Shown here: in pieces, positions 15,504-24,314 of the stretch
Layout of the letters: every line of letters starts with the position of its first letter
Position numbering within the stretch: the first letter of the stretch is position 1
Assembly (NCBI GenBank): GCA_016124585.1
Contig: WGNL01000015.1
Span: forward strand, 1-35,626
DNA length: 35,626 nucleotides
Reading direction: 5' to 3'
Source of the DNA: Bacteroidota bacterium
GTDB lineage: Bacteria > Bacteroidota > Bacteroidia > Chitinophagales > Saprospiraceae
Translations under genes and position numbers: made by a program
The notes under the pieces: model-generated
Seen by the model: only the letters and a program-made list of their open reading frames with translations
What the model was told of the DNA's origin: nothing
Database searches by the model: none

Positions 15504-18500
15504 ATGCGTAAATCATGTTTTGCCCTGTTTTTGGCAATCTTTTTATTAAACGGTCAAACGTTGTTTTCCCAAAGTTGTGAGGGCAAAATTGTCGAAGACA
15601 AGGTTGTCGGTGGCACACAATTAATCAAAACAGCGCCTGAAGTAATAATTGTGCGTGGGACTTACACTTACAGCGTCGATTTCAGGAACGAACGTAACGG
15701 GATTTTTGCAAGGGTTTATTCAAAAGGCGGGGAGATTTTCAACCAAAACGACGAGCTGATTTTCATTGATGAAAACAATACCCGTCGCAGTTTTCGATTT
15801 GTAGAAATGGGTGAAATGGCAAAGGATGGTGGCACACCTACCCATCAAAATACGCTTGCCCTTGACCTTGCTTCCATGGAATGGCTTTCGGCAAACGTGA
15901 TTACAACGGTTTTCATAAAGAACAATGTAAAAAACCAGATGCTCAAGTTCACGGTAAATACTAACCGACAAGCTGAGTTTCAAAATGTAGCACAATGCTT
16001 TTTTCAAAAATTGGACAAGTCCCTTGTAAATGATAACCCATTGGTGAGCAATGAACGTCAGGTAACTGGCAATGAACCTATCAGCAAAACTGGTGGTACG
16101 CCGGTTTCACAGACAACTGGTGGGAGCGTAAAGCGTGTTGCTGATATAAGCCAGTTAAACGACCAAGAGCTGGCCGACCTTTATGATGAACTTAAAAGAA
16201 CCAAAGAAAGGGTAAGGCAGGAAATAGCAGCTGAAAATGATAGGCTTGAAAAATACAAATCCCAAATTCAGCAAGAAGTGGCCAGCGCTAGGGAACTTGC
16301 ACAAGCTGAAAAAACAAAATATGCGCAAGAAGTGCTGGAGGCAAGAAGGCGCTCCCAAGAAGAAATAAATAACAGCCAAGCTGAAAGCGCTGCGAGCGTA
16401 ATTTCAAACAAGGAAAAAGCTTCCACAGAGGTTGAAAAAATAAACTCATCAGTAGCCGAAGCCCGTCAACGGGCAAATGAAGAAATTCAGAAAGCGAAAA
16501 TGGAATCGGCAGAGCAGGTGGCTGCTGCCAGAGCTGCAGCCGCTGAGGAAATCAAAAAAAATAAAGAGGCCATGGAAATGGCCAAATTGCAGTATGCTGA
16601 TGAAATTTCCTCCGCTAGGGAAACCTCCGCCGCAGAGATGAAGCGAATTCGGGAAGAAAGTGCATTGGAAGTTGAAAAGGCCCGTACCCAAGCAAAACTG
16701 GAGCGGGAAAAAACGACAGAGGATGTTGTTGGGACTAAACGAAGTGCCTCGGATGAAATCCTGAAAGCCAAAGAAGAGGCAGCTGCAGAAGTGGCCAAGA
16801 CAAGGGAAGCAGCTGTAATCGAAAAAGAAAAAATAGCTTTTGAAGTAGCAGAAAGTAGGCGAAAAGCTGCGCAGGATAAAGTAGCTTTTCAAGAAAAGAA
16901 TTCAGCTGAAATTGCTGAAATGCAAGAAGCCGTAGCCCTTCAAAAGGAAGCTTCAGCTTTGGAAGTGACAGCTACCAAAAAGAAAGCTGCAGAGGAAATC
17001 CAGCAAACTCAAATGCAGGTTGCTGAGGAAAAAAGCCGGGCTGCCGAGGAAGTTGCAAAAGCAAAACAAGAAGCTGCACTTCAAGTAGCTGCGGCGAAAC
17101 AATTGGCGGAAGCAGAAAAATTAAAATCGGCAGAAGCAGTGAAAGCAGCCAAGGATGAAGCAGCTCGTCAGATTCAAGAGATTGCGAAGCAGGAAGCAGA
17201 CAAAGTAGCTGAATCCAGGGCGAAGGCCGAGGATGAGCAAAAGCGAATTGCTGAAGAAGTTTTGGCTGCAAAAAAACAAGCGGAAGCTGAAATCACCAAA
17301 ATACAACAGGAGGTGGCCGCCGCCATCGAAGCAGCCAAAGCCAATGAGGACAAAATAAAACAACAGGCTGCTCAAGAAGTGGCTGCCGCCAAGCAACGTG
17401 CATCAGAGGAGATAACAGGTGCTCAAAAAACAGCAGCACAAGAAGTACAAGAAGCGCAGAAGCGTTCAGATGAAGCTAAAAAAGTTTATGCCAGTGACGT
17501 AGCAGGCGCTCAAACAACTGCCCAAGACCGCATCAAACAAATCCAGGAGGAGGCTGCCAAATCTGTGCAAGAAGCAAAGGATAGGGAAAAACAAGCCAAA
17601 GAAATGACTGCCAGCGAAGTTGTTTCAGCCCGTGACAAGGCAGCTGCAGAAGTAGCAGCTGCTCAAGAAAAAGCCGCAAACGATATTGCGAAGGCTAAAG
17701 AACAGGCTGCACTTGCGGAGCAAAAATCTGCGAACGATGTAGCAGAAGCCAAGCGTAATTCCACGGAAAACATTTCGAAAATTAGGCAAGAAGAAGCCGA
17801 ACAAGTACGTCAGGCAAGAGAAAATGCGGCCACGGAAAAGCAAAAATTGGCAGGTGATGTAGCAGCGGCAAGGGAGGCATCCGCTCGTGAAATTGCTGCA
17901 TCGAAAGAACAGACTGCAAATGAAATTAAAGCTGCCAAGGAAACAGCAGCCAAACAAAAAGAAGCTTCTGCTTTAGAAGTCTTGGATGCAAGGAAAGATG
18001 CAGCCCAAAAAATTGCAAGCACTAAAGAAACAGCAGCCAAAGAAGTAGCTGCCACCCAAAAACAGGCGCAAGAAGCAATTGCCCAGGCACAGGAAGACAA
18101 GCAAAACAAACTTGCGGAGGTACAAGCCCAAATAGCAGAGGTAGAGGCTACTGCCCAAAAGCAGATAACCACAGCTCAGCAACAAGCCAATGCCTTGATA
18201 ATGGAACAATCCAAACGGGTGGCAGAGGCTCAAGCTCAATCGCAATCTGACATCAATGATGCTAAAAAACAGTCTGACGAGGAGATTGCAAAGCTGAAAA
18301 ATGAAACCGAAGCCAAGAAAACACAATATGCGAATGAAGCGGAGGAAGCTCGCAAACAATCCTTGGAGGAGATAACCAACGCTAAAAAAGAGGCGTCTGA
18401 TGCTGTTTATGCTGCTAAGCAGCAAGCAACCGACCAAGTTACCAAGGTGAAGGAGGATGTTGCCGTACAAATTGCGGAAGAACGTACTAAGTTGGAAACG

Positions 18501-18596
18501 GAGAAAAAACAGGTAGCCGAAATGGAAAAGCGCAAAAAAGATTTGGAAGCCGAAATCAAAAAACTGGAGGACGAACTTTCCAAAAAGAAAAATTGA
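15504..18596 (+). CDS. Exported giant coiled-coil protein with 18+11+11 superrepeat
   Basis: 1030 residues. Signal peptide MRKSCFALFLAIFLLNGQ, with likely cleavage after FSQ (23). Residues about 24-170 form a beta-rich globular head (TAPEVIIVRGTYTYSVDF, NGIFARVYSKGGEIF, NQNDELIFIDENNTRRSF) containing Cys25 and Cys165. A Gly/Thr/Ser linker runs from about 171 to 212. From about 215 to the end the chain is an uninterrupted Ala/Glu/Lys/Gln-rich helix with almost no Gly or Pro. From about 258 to 985 it is phased in units of 11 and 18 residues (see the repeat entry). The last ~45 residues switch to ordinary heptads (EMEKRKKDLEAEIKKLEDEL). There is no T9SS tail, LPxTG motif or OmpA domain. No family recognised; a long periplasmic or surface rod/spacer is the best guess (inference). 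Confidence 0.88.
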   Translation: MRKSCFALFLAIFLLNGQTLFSQSCEGKIVEDKVVGGTQLIKTAPEVIIVRGTYTYSVDFRNERNGIFARVYSKGGEIFNQNDELIFIDENNTRRSFRFVEMGEMAKDGGTPTHQNTLALDLASMEWLSANVITTVFIKNNVKNQMLKFTVNTNRQAEFQNVAQCFFQKLDKSLVNDNPLVSNERQVTGNEPISKTGGTPVSQTTGGSVKRVADISQLNDQELADLYDELKRTKERVRQEIAAENDRLEKYKSQIQQEVASARELAQAEKTKYAQEVLEARRRSQEEINNSQAESAASVISNKEKASTEVEKINSSVAEARQRANEEIQKAKMESAEQVAAARAAAAEEIKKNKEAMEMAKLQYADEISSARETSAAEMKRIREESALEVEKARTQAKLEREKTTEDVVGTKRSASDEILKAKEEAAAEVAKTREAAVIEKEKIAFEVAESRRKAAQDKVAFQEKNSAEIAEMQEAVALQKEASALEVTATKKKAAEEIQQTQMQVAEEKSRAAEEVAKAKQEAALQVAAAKQLAEAEKLKSAEAVKAAKDEAARQIQEIAKQEADKVAESRAKAEDEQKRIAEEVLAAKKQAEAEITKIQQEVAAAIEAAKANEDKIKQQAAQEVAAAKQRASEEITGAQKTAAQEVQEAQKRSDEAKKVYASDVAGAQTTAQDRIKQIQEEAAKSVQEAKDREKQAKEMTASEVVSARDKAAAEVAAAQEKAANDIAKAKEQAALAEQKSANDVAEAKRNSTENISKIRQEEAEQVRQARENAATEKQKLAGDVAAAREASAREIAASKEQTANEIKAAKETAAKQKEASALEVLDARKDAAQKIASTKETAAKEVAATQKQAQEAIAQAQEDKQNKLAEVQAQIAEVEATAQKQITTAQQQANALIMEQSKRVAEAQAQSQSDINDAKKQSDEEIAKLKNETEAKKTQYANEAEEARKQSLEEITNAKKEASDAVYAAKQQATDQVTKVKEDVAVQIAEERTKLETEKKQVAEMEKRKKDLEAEIKKLEDELSKKKN
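16275..18458 (+). repeat. Protein-level superrepeat of 18, 11 and 11 residues
   Basis: Cutting the helix before each [E/D/Q/K/S/A]-[V/I]-x-x-[A/S/T]-[K/R/Q] start gives segments of exactly 11 or 18 residues almost throughout. Examples of 11: DVVGTKRSASD, EILKAKEEAAA, EITGAQKTAAQ. Examples of 18: KVAESRAKAEDEQKRIAE, EVQEAQKRSDEAKKVYAS, QVRQARENAATEKQKLAG. The dominant order is 18-11-11 (40 residues), held for about 15 cycles with only a few dropped or added 11s. Amino acids vary strongly between copies while the spacing does not, so this is a maintained structural period and not a recent DNA expansion. Confidence 0.88.
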
Positions 18597-18603
18597 CGGG
18601 CTT

Positions 18604-19395
18604 TTAAGTCACTTTGGCCTTGCGAAGCAGGTTGGTAAAAATAGTTGGGAAAAAGCGTTTCACATAAATGCCAGCCAGTTCCCTCCCCCCAAAACTAATT
18701 TCATATTTCCCTTTTTCCACGGCGGAAACAATGGCTTTGGCCAATGACTCGGGGCTTTTGCCAGCACGGGTGGCATTGTCCATCGAACCTTGTGGCGAGC
18801 CGTCACCCGTCAGGGCGTTTAAGCTGACTTTTGTGGTGATGAAGCCAGGGCACACAAGAGTCACCTGCACGTTTTCCCGCCAGACCTCAGCCCTCAGCGA
18901 ATCAAAAAAACCGTGAAGACCATGCTTGGCCGCCGCATAGGACGAGCGGAGCTGGGTACCAAACTTGCCCGTTAAGCTAGTAATCACCACGTAATGCCCC
19001 GATTTCTTGGCTAAAAAATGAGGCAAAAGCGCTTTTGACAAGGCTATCGTTCCAAGTAAGTTTACATTGATTAGTTTTTTGTCTACCTCAAAATTGGTGT
19101 CCTTCGCCAAGGAGCGCTGAGAAATCCCGCCGTTGTTTACTAAGACATCCACATTTCCAGTTTTTGCCAGCACAGTTTGTACAATGCCTGGCAAGGAATC
19201 ATGATCACTTAAATCAAGTGGTTGAATTATTGTATCAGGGCGACCACAATCGGAAGCAACTCGCTCCAACTCCTGTTGGTTACGGGCAGAAAGCACCAAC
19301 CTAGCGCCTTGCTTGGCAAATTCGTGCGCTAAGGCCTCCCCTATCCCAGAGGATGCGCCAGTGATCCAAACGGTTTTATGCTCAAAATTTTTCAT
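18604..19395 (-). CDS. Short-chain dehydrogenase/reductase (SDR)
   Basis: 263 residues from ATG 19395, which places the Rossmann motif TGASSGIG at 12-19, the normal distance. An upstream frame extension is unlikely. Other classical SDR signatures: NNGGIS (87-92), catalytic Ser140, Tyr153 and Lys157 in YAAAK, and PGFITT. The C-terminal KYEISFGGRELAGIYVKRFFP resembles the DHRS7/YqjQ-like SDR subgroup. NAD(P)-dependent oxidoreductase of unknown substrate. Its 3' end is only 7 bp from that of the convergent coiled-coil gene, and its 5' end is divergent from the HAD gene. Confidence 0.92.
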   Translation of the reverse strand: MKNFEHKTVWITGASSGIGEALAHEFAKQGARLVLSARNQQELERVASDCGRPDTIIQPLDLSDHDSLPGIVQTVLAKTGNVDVLVNNGGISQRSLAKDTNFEVDKKLINVNLLGTIALSKALLPHFLAKKSGHYVVITSLTGKFGTQLRSSYAAAKHGLHGFFDSLRAEVWRENVQVTLVCPGFITTKVSLNALTGDGSPQGSMDNATRAGKSPESLAKAIVSAVEKGKYEISFGGRELAGIYVKRFFPTIFTNLLRKAKVT

Positions 19396-19511
19396 GTTGC
19401 AAATTAGATAGACAGTTGATGGCGCAATAATAATCAATACAATTTTGGCTACGCAATTTTGGAGTTTGGGCGACTGTAAAGCCCTAAATTTACGCTCAAT
19501 TTTTTGCAAAA

Positions 19512-20201
19512 ATGAAAAATCTAAAAGTTATTGCCTTCGATGCAGACGACACTTTATGGGTAAATGAACCCTATTTCCAAGCGGCAGAACAAAAATTCTG
19601 CGCCTTGTTGGAGGATTATCTGCCGCATCACACAGTGTCACAAGAGCTTTTCAAAACGGAAATGCAGAATCTATCACTCTACGGGTATGGCGTCAAAGCA
19701 TTTATGTTGAGTATGCTTGAAACGGCCTTACGAATAACAGAAAACAAAGCCAATCCGGTCATTTTGCTAAAAGCGATAGAGTTTGGTCGGGAACTGCTAG
19801 CAAAGCCTATCGAACTGCTCGATGGTGTGACCGAAGTATTGGAGGCACTGAAAGGCAAGTACAGATTGGTGGTAGCTACAAAAGGAGACCTACTTGACCA
19901 GGAAAGGAAATTGGTTAAATCTGGATTGGAGCATTATTTTCACCATATCGAAATCATGAGCGACAAGCAGGAAAAGGATTACCAAAAACTGATTCGACAC
20001 CTTGATTGCCAACCCGAAGATTTCCTCATGCTGGGCAACTCCCTGAAATCAGATGTAATGCCAGTACTGAACATTGGTGGTTACGGTGTGCATGTACCTT
20101 ACCACACGACTTGGGCGCATGAAAAAATTGAGCATAAAATTGAGCATCCGAAGTTTTTACAACTGGAAAAAATCAAAGAAATTTTGCCACATCTGATTTG
20201 A
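19512..20201 (+). CDS. HAD-superfamily phosphatase
   Basis: 229 residues. HAD motif I FDADDTLW (Asp10 nucleophile, Asp12 acid/base), motif II Thr in VVATKG, motif III Lys in the KQEKDYQKLI region, and motif IV as LGNSLKSD. The alpha-helical cap lies between motifs I and II (C1 cap), as in YjjG-like and phosphoglycolate-phosphatase-like members. Probably a small-molecule phosphatase; substrate not predictable. Start ATG 19512 gives the expected short N-terminus. Divergently transcribed from the SDR with a 116-bp shared upstream region. Confidence 0.9.
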   Translation: MKNLKVIAFDADDTLWVNEPYFQAAEQKFCALLEDYLPHHTVSQELFKTEMQNLSLYGYGVKAFMLSMLETALRITENKANPVILLKAIEFGRELLAKPIELLDGVTEVLEALKGKYRLVVATKGDLLDQERKLVKSGLEHYFHHIEIMSDKQEKDYQKLIRHLDCQPEDFLMLGNSLKSDVMPVLNIGGYGVHVPYHTTWAHEKIEHKIEHPKFLQLEKIKEILPHLI

Positions 20202-20285
20202 AGACTTGATAATTTGCTATCAAAAAACACGGCCTGCTTTTTGTAAATAAGCGAAATCACTAATGTCAAAACTGCCAATCGGGTT

Positions 20286-20293
20286 TAGCTTTG
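20286..20293 (+). promoter_or_regulatory. Candidate -7 element (TAGCTTTG) upstream of a lipoprotein gene
   Basis: Exact TAnnTTTG match 43 bp before the ATG at 20337. Embedded in TTTAGCTTTGCAA, closely like the element upstream of mgsA. No clear -33 box. Confidence 0.35.
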
Positions 20294-20336
20294 CAACATT
20301 TTCAACTTAATTTTATTCAAAAACGAATTCCGAGTC

Positions 20337-20996
20337 ATGAAAAAAATCCCCCTTTTATTGGCCCTTGGCCTATTTATTTTTTCCTGTCAAAACGATAAAA
20401 ATCAACCCCAAGACAAAAACGACGCCTCGACTTACAATGAAAAAGACCAGTTGAATGATGGCATTCTTGAAACCGTTCAAGTTGTGGACACGATGACCGG
20501 AAACTTCCACTACGGAAAGAGGCCCATTGCTGCCCTAAGCACTGCCATCGGCGCCAATCCGGTAATCAAAATGGACGCAAAAAAGCCGGTGCCCGTGACA
20601 CCTAGCCCAACGACGCCACAACAAGAACGCATCGTTAAAGTACTGACCAGCAATTATTGGGTGGTACAAGGTCTTGTTCGAATCCGTGACAAAGAAGCTT
20701 CCCGCACCAACCCGGGTGCATGGTTCAAATTCATGCCGGATGGCAGCTACGATTACGGGTACATGCAAAACAAAATCGGAACCGGTGCATGGAGCATCGA
20801 CGGAAAGCTAGGTACCTTATTGCTTGATTCACCACTGTACGGTGACGACCGAGAATGGAAACTTCAAATTGCCAAAACAGAAGATGTGATGGTCTGGGTT
20901 GGCACGCTGAAATACAACACAACATCCATCAACTTAAAGCTGCTAAACCTGCTTTTCATTCCGAAGAACAGAAAGGAAATTGGGTTGGATTATTGA
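20337..20996 (+). CDS. Hypothetical lipoprotein with lipocalin-like C-terminal part
   Basis: 219 residues. MKKIPLLLALGLFIFSC is a lipoprotein signal with the Cys at 17, followed by a charged Asp/Asn/Lys-rich tether (QNDKNQPQDKND). Residues about 100-219 form a beta-rich domain (NYWVVQGLVRIRDKEAS, GAWFKFMPDGSYDYGYM, GTGAWSIDGKLGTLLLDSP) whose layout resembles small lipocalin-like domains. The similarity is by pattern only. Followed 25 bp later by a strong intrinsic terminator, so it is probably a single-gene unit with the promoter near 20290. Confidence 0.78.
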   Translation: MKKIPLLLALGLFIFSCQNDKNQPQDKNDASTYNEKDQLNDGILETVQVVDTMTGNFHYGKRPIAALSTAIGANPVIKMDAKKPVPVTPSPTTPQQERIVKVLTSNYWVVQGLVRIRDKEASRTNPGAWFKFMPDGSYDYGYMQNKIGTGAWSIDGKLGTLLLDSPLYGDDREWKLQIAKTEDVMVWVGTLKYNTTSINLKLLNLLFIPKNRKEIGLDY

Positions 20997-21020
20997 GCTA
21001 CAACCATTGATTCCTGACAA

Positions 21021-21061
21021 AAAAGACAGGATGGGCAGTATGCTCATCCTGTCTTTTTTTT
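21021..21061 (+). terminator. Rho-independent terminator
   Basis: Sixteen-position stem with one mismatch (AAAAGACAGGATGGGC at 21021-21036 pairing with GCTCATCCTGTCTTTT at 21042-21057) and a 5-nt loop. It runs directly into a T-tract to 21061. Sits just after the lipoprotein gene. Confidence 0.92.
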
Positions 21062-21112
21062 ACCAAATCGGTTATTATTTTAAAAGTCGTTTTACCTTTC
21101 CAGCAAACAAAA

Positions 21113-22501
21113 ATGGTAATTATGGAAGATAAGATTTTGGATAATGGCGGATTTGACGGAAACATATTGGGCAAAAAAAGCAAGCCCAAACTTTCCATCC
21201 CTCAGATATTCAATATGAGCGTTGGCTTCATGGGCATCCAGTTCGGTTTTGCTCTTCAGAACGGGAACGCCAGCCGTATACTCCAAGGCTTTGGCGCCAA
21301 CGTGGAGGAGCTTCCCAATTTCTGGCTGGTAGCCCCCGTCATCGGCATGATAATCCAGCCCATCATCGGACATTACAGCGACCGGACTTGGACGAAACTT
21401 GGACGCAGAAAACCGTATTTCTTGGGTGGAGCCATCTGCGCTTGTATTGCCCTCTGCCTGATGCCCAATGCAGGTTCCCTCACCAGTGTCATGGCACCGT
21501 TGTGGGTGGGTGCTGGCATGTTGATGATAATGGATGCCTCCTTCAACGTCAGCATGGAACCTTTCCGGGCGCTGGTGGCGGATAAACTGCCGGATACCCA
21601 ACGGACTTTGGGCTTTTCCATCCAAACATTTTTGATAGGCGTGGGAGCAGTAGTTGGGTCTTGGATGCCTTCCATCATGACCAATTGGTTTGGCGTCTCT
21701 AATACGGCAGGCGTTGGAGAGATTCCGCTGAATGTAAAATATTCATTCTATGTAGGCGCTATCATTTTCATTCTGACGATACTTTGGACCATAATCACCA
21801 CTAGGGAATATTCGCCATCGGAAATGGCACAATTCGATGACGGCGAAGGGCATGAGGAAGAACACGGTAGCTTTTTCGATATTTTCAAAGACATTTTCAA
21901 TATGCCAAAAGCCATGCGGCAGCTAGGGATTGTCCAGTTCTGCTCTTGGTTTGGCTTGTTTTCCATGTGGGTTTTCACAACACCTGCGCTTGCACATCAT
22001 ATTTATGGCTGCGCAATTGACGATTCCAGCTCACAGGCCTACCAAAATGCTGGTGACAAAGTGGGTGAGATTTTCGGCACCTACAATTTAGTCGCCATGG
22101 TTTTTGCGCTGGCACTTCCCATCATTGCCAATTCGGTGGGAAGAAAAGTGACCCACGCCATTGCACTGGCCTGTGGTGGATTGGGTTTGATTTCGATTTA
22201 TTTTATCAAAGACTCTGCGTTATTACACCTCCCGATGATTGGTGTAGGCATTGCTTGGGCGAGTATTCTGGCCATGCCTTACGCAATGTTGGCAGGCTCT
22301 ATTCCGGTGAAAAAAATGGGTGTCTACATGGGCATCTTCAATTTTTTCATCACCATTCCACAAATCATGAGCGGCCTTTTCAACCGCCCATTGGTGAAAT
22401 ATGCATTCAACCAAGAAGCTATTTATGCCCTCGTAATGGCTGGTGTTTTGTTTTTCATTGGAGCGTTTGCGGTGCTGTTTGTGGATGACAAAAAGGATTG
22501 A
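21113..22501 (+). CDS. MFS transporter, SLC45/GPH-like sugar symporter
   Basis: 462 residues, about 12 membrane segments. The cytoplasmic loop GHYSDRTWTKLGRRKPYFLG (motif-A-like) and the N-terminal QIFNMSVGFMGIQFGFALQN are characteristic of the sucrose/maltose-type MFS transporters found near alpha-glucan utilisation genes in Bacteroidota. A long charged central loop (MAQFDDGEGHEEEHGSFFD) separates the two halves. Likely proton/sugar symport at the inner membrane; substrate inferred only from family resemblance. Two ATGs (21113, 21122) are possible. No glycosidase genes are in the window. Confidence 0.85.
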   Translation: MVIMEDKILDNGGFDGNILGKKSKPKLSIPQIFNMSVGFMGIQFGFALQNGNASRILQGFGANVEELPNFWLVAPVIGMIIQPIIGHYSDRTWTKLGRRKPYFLGGAICACIALCLMPNAGSLTSVMAPLWVGAGMLMIMDASFNVSMEPFRALVADKLPDTQRTLGFSIQTFLIGVGAVVGSWMPSIMTNWFGVSNTAGVGEIPLNVKYSFYVGAIIFILTILWTIITTREYSPSEMAQFDDGEGHEEEHGSFFDIFKDIFNMPKAMRQLGIVQFCSWFGLFSMWVFTTPALAHHIYGCAIDDSSSQAYQNAGDKVGEIFGTYNLVAMVFALALPIIANSVGRKVTHAIALACGGLGLISIYFIKDSALLHLPMIGVGIAWASILAMPYAMLAGSIPVKKMGVYMGIFNFFITIPQIMSGLFNRPLVKYAFNQEAIYALVMAGVLFFIGAFAVLFVDDKKD

Positions 22502-22763
22502 CTCTTAGCTTCTCGAATAAAATTTTAAGCAATTATAACAATTAGACTTTTGGGGAACAACTCTTAGACTATCTATTAAAATAGCATTGAAAATCCCGAA
22601 GTGATTAATTGCGTATTGGAACCATAGACAATCAATGGGTTGCCTATAAACATATTTATCCTAGTTAGAACAATATACACTTTTCAAACTCTCATAAATA
22701 AGGGCCTATTGTCTGCCACAAAACATAAAAAAACTCATAAATTGGCCCCATAAAATCAACAAT

Positions 22764-22862
22764 ATGGAAAGCTCCGAAAACACAAAGGTACCTCTCGACA
22801 TCTCAGGCAATGAACGGCTATACCATTTGCAAACTGTTTTATCGCTTTTAATTAGAGACTGA
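22764..22862 (+). pseudogene. Decayed copy of the 24894 gene (5' part)
   Basis: The frame reads MESSENTKVPLDISGNERLY and then diverges to a stop after 32 codons. It is clearly related to the start at 24894 (MENTENIKIPLDIPAQERLY). The stretch up to the terminator at 23049 is about half the length of the other copy, so internal sequence has been lost. Together with 23109-23235 it is the remnant of a duplicated two-gene block. Confidence 0.7.
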
Positions 22863-23048
22863 TATATGAGGATAAAGAAGGCCTACGCCAGTAATTATAT
22901 CTGCCCTGACCAGTCAACGAGTACAGCTTGTGTCTATCAACGTCTTTTTCAAATTTAGTGTTGGAGGTACACCCCTAGGGAATTACATTCCCATAAAGCA
23001 GATTTAAGCTATACCATAAAAAACATAGCAATACATCATAATAAACCA

Positions 23049-23089
23049 AATAAACAAAGCCCAGCAGTAACTACCAGGCTTTGTTTATT
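23049..23089. terminator. Bidirectional hairpin between two decayed convergent genes
   Basis: Perfect 13-bp stem (23049-23061 with 23077-23089), 15-nt loop, AT-rich outer stem giving T-runs on both strands. The corresponding place between the better-preserved copies (about 25470-25507) keeps the right arm but only a partial left arm. Confidence 0.7.
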
Positions 23090-23108
23090 GATTAAATTAT
23101 ATACAAGA

Positions 23109-23235
23109 CTAATCTACAAGTTCCAATTCCACCTCCAACCGGTTAATTCTGCCCTTAAGCAGCTTTTGTTCAGCCACCACCTCATAAGGCTTATATCCTG
23201 GTGCATTTACTTGAAGCAAGAATAACCCTGCTTAC
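23109..23235 (-). pseudogene. Decayed 3' end of a copy of the 25525-26442 gene
   Basis: The minus strand reads QVNAPGYKPYEVVAEQKLL then KGRINRLEVELELVD and a stop, matching the C-terminus of the 25525 gene (GYKPYEVVEQRLYKGRINRL). Relative to it there is one in-frame codon insertion and, near 23229, a 1-nt deletion. Homology stops at about 23235. Many differences are synonymous, so the copy diverged while still coding before it was truncated (inference). Confidence 0.8.
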
Positions 23236-23497
23236 TAGGTCCCAATACCACCAGTCCAATATGAAGGGTGATTGGCCTGCCACTTATAAATAGCCATTCC
23301 TTTGAACTTGTATAACTTATCATTATACGCTGGCTTTTTCTAAGCCAACGGACGGATTTATAAGCCCCCCCTTTAACTCAGGTTTAGTCTTGTGCAAAAC
23401 CTGAAACCCTAAAATCCTCAAGGAAAGAGATATGGCCGTAAAACAACAAAGCAAGCTCGCCGCCATATGATGAAATTGTAACGCTAGTATCAAAACA
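23236..23497. other. Intergenic, nothing recognised
   Basis: 262 bp between the truncated gene copy and the 3' end of the Cys-rich lipoprotein gene. Short frames lack plausible starts or motifs. A small GGCTTTTTCTAAGCC hairpin is the only structure noticed. Bases 22502-22763, before the decayed copy, are likewise AT-rich and without recognisable genes. Confidence 0.4.
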
Positions 23498-23977
23498 TCA
23501 AGGACAAACACTCAAATTGCAACTCCCATCTGTTCTTAGATTTGCAGTGCCACCACTTGCTGCTATGTTATTACTGTATGTCATCGCACCACCACAATCT
23601 ACAAATACCCTTATAACAAATGCATTTTGGTTGATGATGCTAAAAGGCTCCCCAGGTGTGTTGTTAAAGTTGTAGGAAGGGTTAAGTAAAACACCCGCAG
23701 TAAGCAAACTGGCCACGCTTGAAAAACAAGGAACACTACATGTGACTGTACCAGCAAGGTCTCCACAAATATCTATAGTAGCGGCAGATGGAGATACTGC
23801 AGTGACTGTACAACCACATGGACCACGGCTCGTAACTTCCATATTGCCCTCGCCATCTCCTTGCACTTTAATAGTAGGCGTTACAGTGCTTTCACTCATT
23901 GAAGCATCGTCTTTTGTGCATCCAATTGAAAACAATAAAAGTGATAAGCTGAGAAAAAGAATGAGACCATTTTTCAT
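23498..23977 (-). CDS. Cysteine-rich hypothetical lipoprotein
   Basis: 159 residues. Lipoprotein signal MKNGLILFLSLSLLLFSIGC with lipidated Cys20. The mature part is small, Ser/Thr/Gly-rich and beta-like, with nine more Cys in pairs or singles: GPCGCTV, DICGDL, TCSVPCF, VDCGGA and GSCNLSVCP at the very end. The pattern suggests several disulfides in a periplasmic or surface domain. No family recognised. It stands alone, flanked by non-coding DNA, within the accessory stretch. Confidence 0.75.
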   Translation of the reverse strand: MKNGLILFLSLSLLLFSIGCTKDDASMSESTVTPTIKVQGDGEGNMEVTSRGPCGCTVTAVSPSAATIDICGDLAGTVTCSVPCFSSVASLLTAGVLLNPSYNFNNTPGEPFSIINQNAFVIRVFVDCGGAMTYSNNIAASGGTANLRTDGSCNLSVCP

Positions 23978-24314
23978 GACAGAATTTATTTAGGAAGCCA
24001 TGCTTGTCTTATGGGCAAAGGAAAACTTGCCCCGAAGCATAGACAAAGCTTCAAGGTGAAATAGTCTAGAAATGTAAAAATAGTATAGCCGATTCAAGAG
24101 AAGCCATGAACATCCCTCAAAATGCTAAATATTAATTAGTAGCTGGCAAAAGGTGTTGTACTGGGTAAGCAGACGCTTTAAAGCGTAAAAAATTCATCCG
24201 TCAATCTACAATATCAATCCTTGAGCACATTCAAAAAATAAACACAAACATATTGTCCTTTCAAAACGAATCCTAATATTAAATAGGACTTAATAGGACA
24301 TTTTGGCACATGGT
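23978..24314. other. Intergenic, nothing recognised
   Basis: 337 bp, AT-rich, upstream of the Cys-rich lipoprotein gene and downstream of the small HTH gene. No gene, tRNA or strong hairpin seen; presumably contains the lipoprotein promoter on the minus strand. Confidence 0.4.

Noticed and set aside
16155-18470. Several long minus-strand frames within the coiled-coil gene (up to 165 codons)
   Set aside because: They are antisense shadows of the Ala/Glu/Lys-rich codons (Phe/Leu/Cys-rich products) without starts or motifs.
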